The notes beneath the pieces were generated by a model, which did no database searches, had not been told where the DNA came from, and worked only from the letters and a program-made list of their open reading frames with translations. Made by a program: the position numbers and the translations under genes. Below are positions 63,777-64,000 of a DNA stretch of 64,000 bases, in pieces. The first letter of the stretch is position 1; each line of letters begins with the position of its first letter. The DNA lies in contig NZ_SDVB01000238.1 in the NCBI RefSeq assembly GCF_004137355.1, forward strand, positions 496,001-560,000, given 5' to 3'. This DNA comes from Ciceribacter ferrooxidans (GTDB lineage: Bacteria; Pseudomonadota; Alphaproteobacteria; Rhizobiales; Rhizobiaceae).

Positions 63777-64000
63777 TCAGCCAGCCTGTGCGGACGGTTC
63801 CGTCGCCGGCGGGTTTGCTGTCGCCAGTGCGGCGAGTTCGCCTTCGTCGACGATCCGGTTGCGGCCCGAACCCTTGGCGAGATAGAGCGCCCGGTCCGCG
63901 GCGGAGTAGGCGGCCGCGTAGTCGCGCCCGGTCGCGATCATCGCAAGGCCGCCGGAGACGCTGACGCGGATCGTCTGGCCTCCTGCGAAGATCACTCGCG
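63777..64000 (-). CDS. GGDEF-domain protein (diguanylate cyclase), C-terminal part
   Basis: Only the last 73 or so residues are inside the window; the gene continues beyond the right edge. The visible part contains VSVSGGLAM and the ADRALYLAKGSGRNRI segment that ends GGDEF domains, which make cyclic di-GMP. The GG(D/E)EF active-site motif itself lies outside, so activity cannot be judged. A tail of about 25 residues rich in Ala and Pro follows the domain. It converges with the U32 gene. Confidence 0.85.
   Translation of the reverse strand, partial: RVIFAGGQTIRVSVSGGLAMIATGRDYAAAYSAADRALYLAKGSGRNRIVDEGELAALATANPPATEPSAQAG

Overview
The window is strongly GC-rich chromosomal DNA from an alphaproteobacterium, most likely of the family Rhizobiaceae (Sinorhizobium/Ensifer/Rhizobium relatives). 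This rests on the complete rhizobial-type dcw cluster with a long-linker FtsZ, a dmeR-dmeF metal-efflux pair, the betaine-lipid genes btaA-btaB, a pyrophosphate-dependent phosphofructokinase, a DAP-type murE, and TTAA-N7-TTAA motifs like those bound by the cell-cycle regulator CtrA. The genus is not decided. No tRNA, rRNA, CRISPR array, prophage or insertion-sequence transposase was found.

Left part, 1-14.7 kb (accessory-like, mostly single genes and small divergent units): two unknown proteins; a MerR/CDF zinc- or cadmium-type efflux pair with a textbook 19-bp-spacer MerR promoter; a 0.5-kb block of interspersed palindromic repeats; a secreted protein divergent from a membrane-bound AraC-type regulator across a 24-bp near-palindrome; a VapBC toxin-antitoxin pair; dmeRF; a cysteine-cluster protein; sodB; a VOC protein behind a highly structured leader; two LysE-type exporters (one here, one at 27.4 kb); a YciI-like protein with a TetR regulator and twin operators; a CaiB/BaiF CoA-transferase plus ThDP-enzyme operon; and a lysophospholipase-like hydrolase.

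Middle part, 14.9-33.8 kb: ettA; an ArsR-methyltransferase fusion in operon with metF; a 25-residue membrane peptide; a Kef-type antiporter; two peptidoglycan-active exported proteins; btaAB with a possible Pho box; a serine hydrolase; a lytic-transglycosylase lipoprotein; pfp; a TerB-DnaJ protein translationally coupled to an amidase; another lytic transglycosylase; an FAD amine oxidase; and the RNase P RNA gene rnpB.

Right part, 34-64 kb: the division and cell-wall cluster mraZ-rsmH-ftsL-ftsI-murE-murF-mraY-murD-ftsW-murG-murC-murB, a terminator and 358-bp gap, then ddl-ftsQ-ftsA-ftsZ, a terminator, lpxC, bamD, recN, a cardiolipin-synthase-like enzyme, an EEP-family protein, ligA, a U32 protein and the 3' end of a GGDEF gene that leaves the window. 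The first block makes the UDP-MurNAc-pentapeptide and lipid II, the second completes the dipeptide supply and builds the Z ring, and lpxC/bamD serve the outer membrane. Four CCCAT repeats with an exact 10-bp period upstream of mraZ are the clearest regulatory signal.

I did not find a convincing wholly new multi-gene system. The best candidates for undescribed biology are the divergent secreted-protein/membrane-AraC pair, the CoA-transferase/ThDP-enzyme operon, the structured leader of the VOC gene, and the 25-residue peptide.
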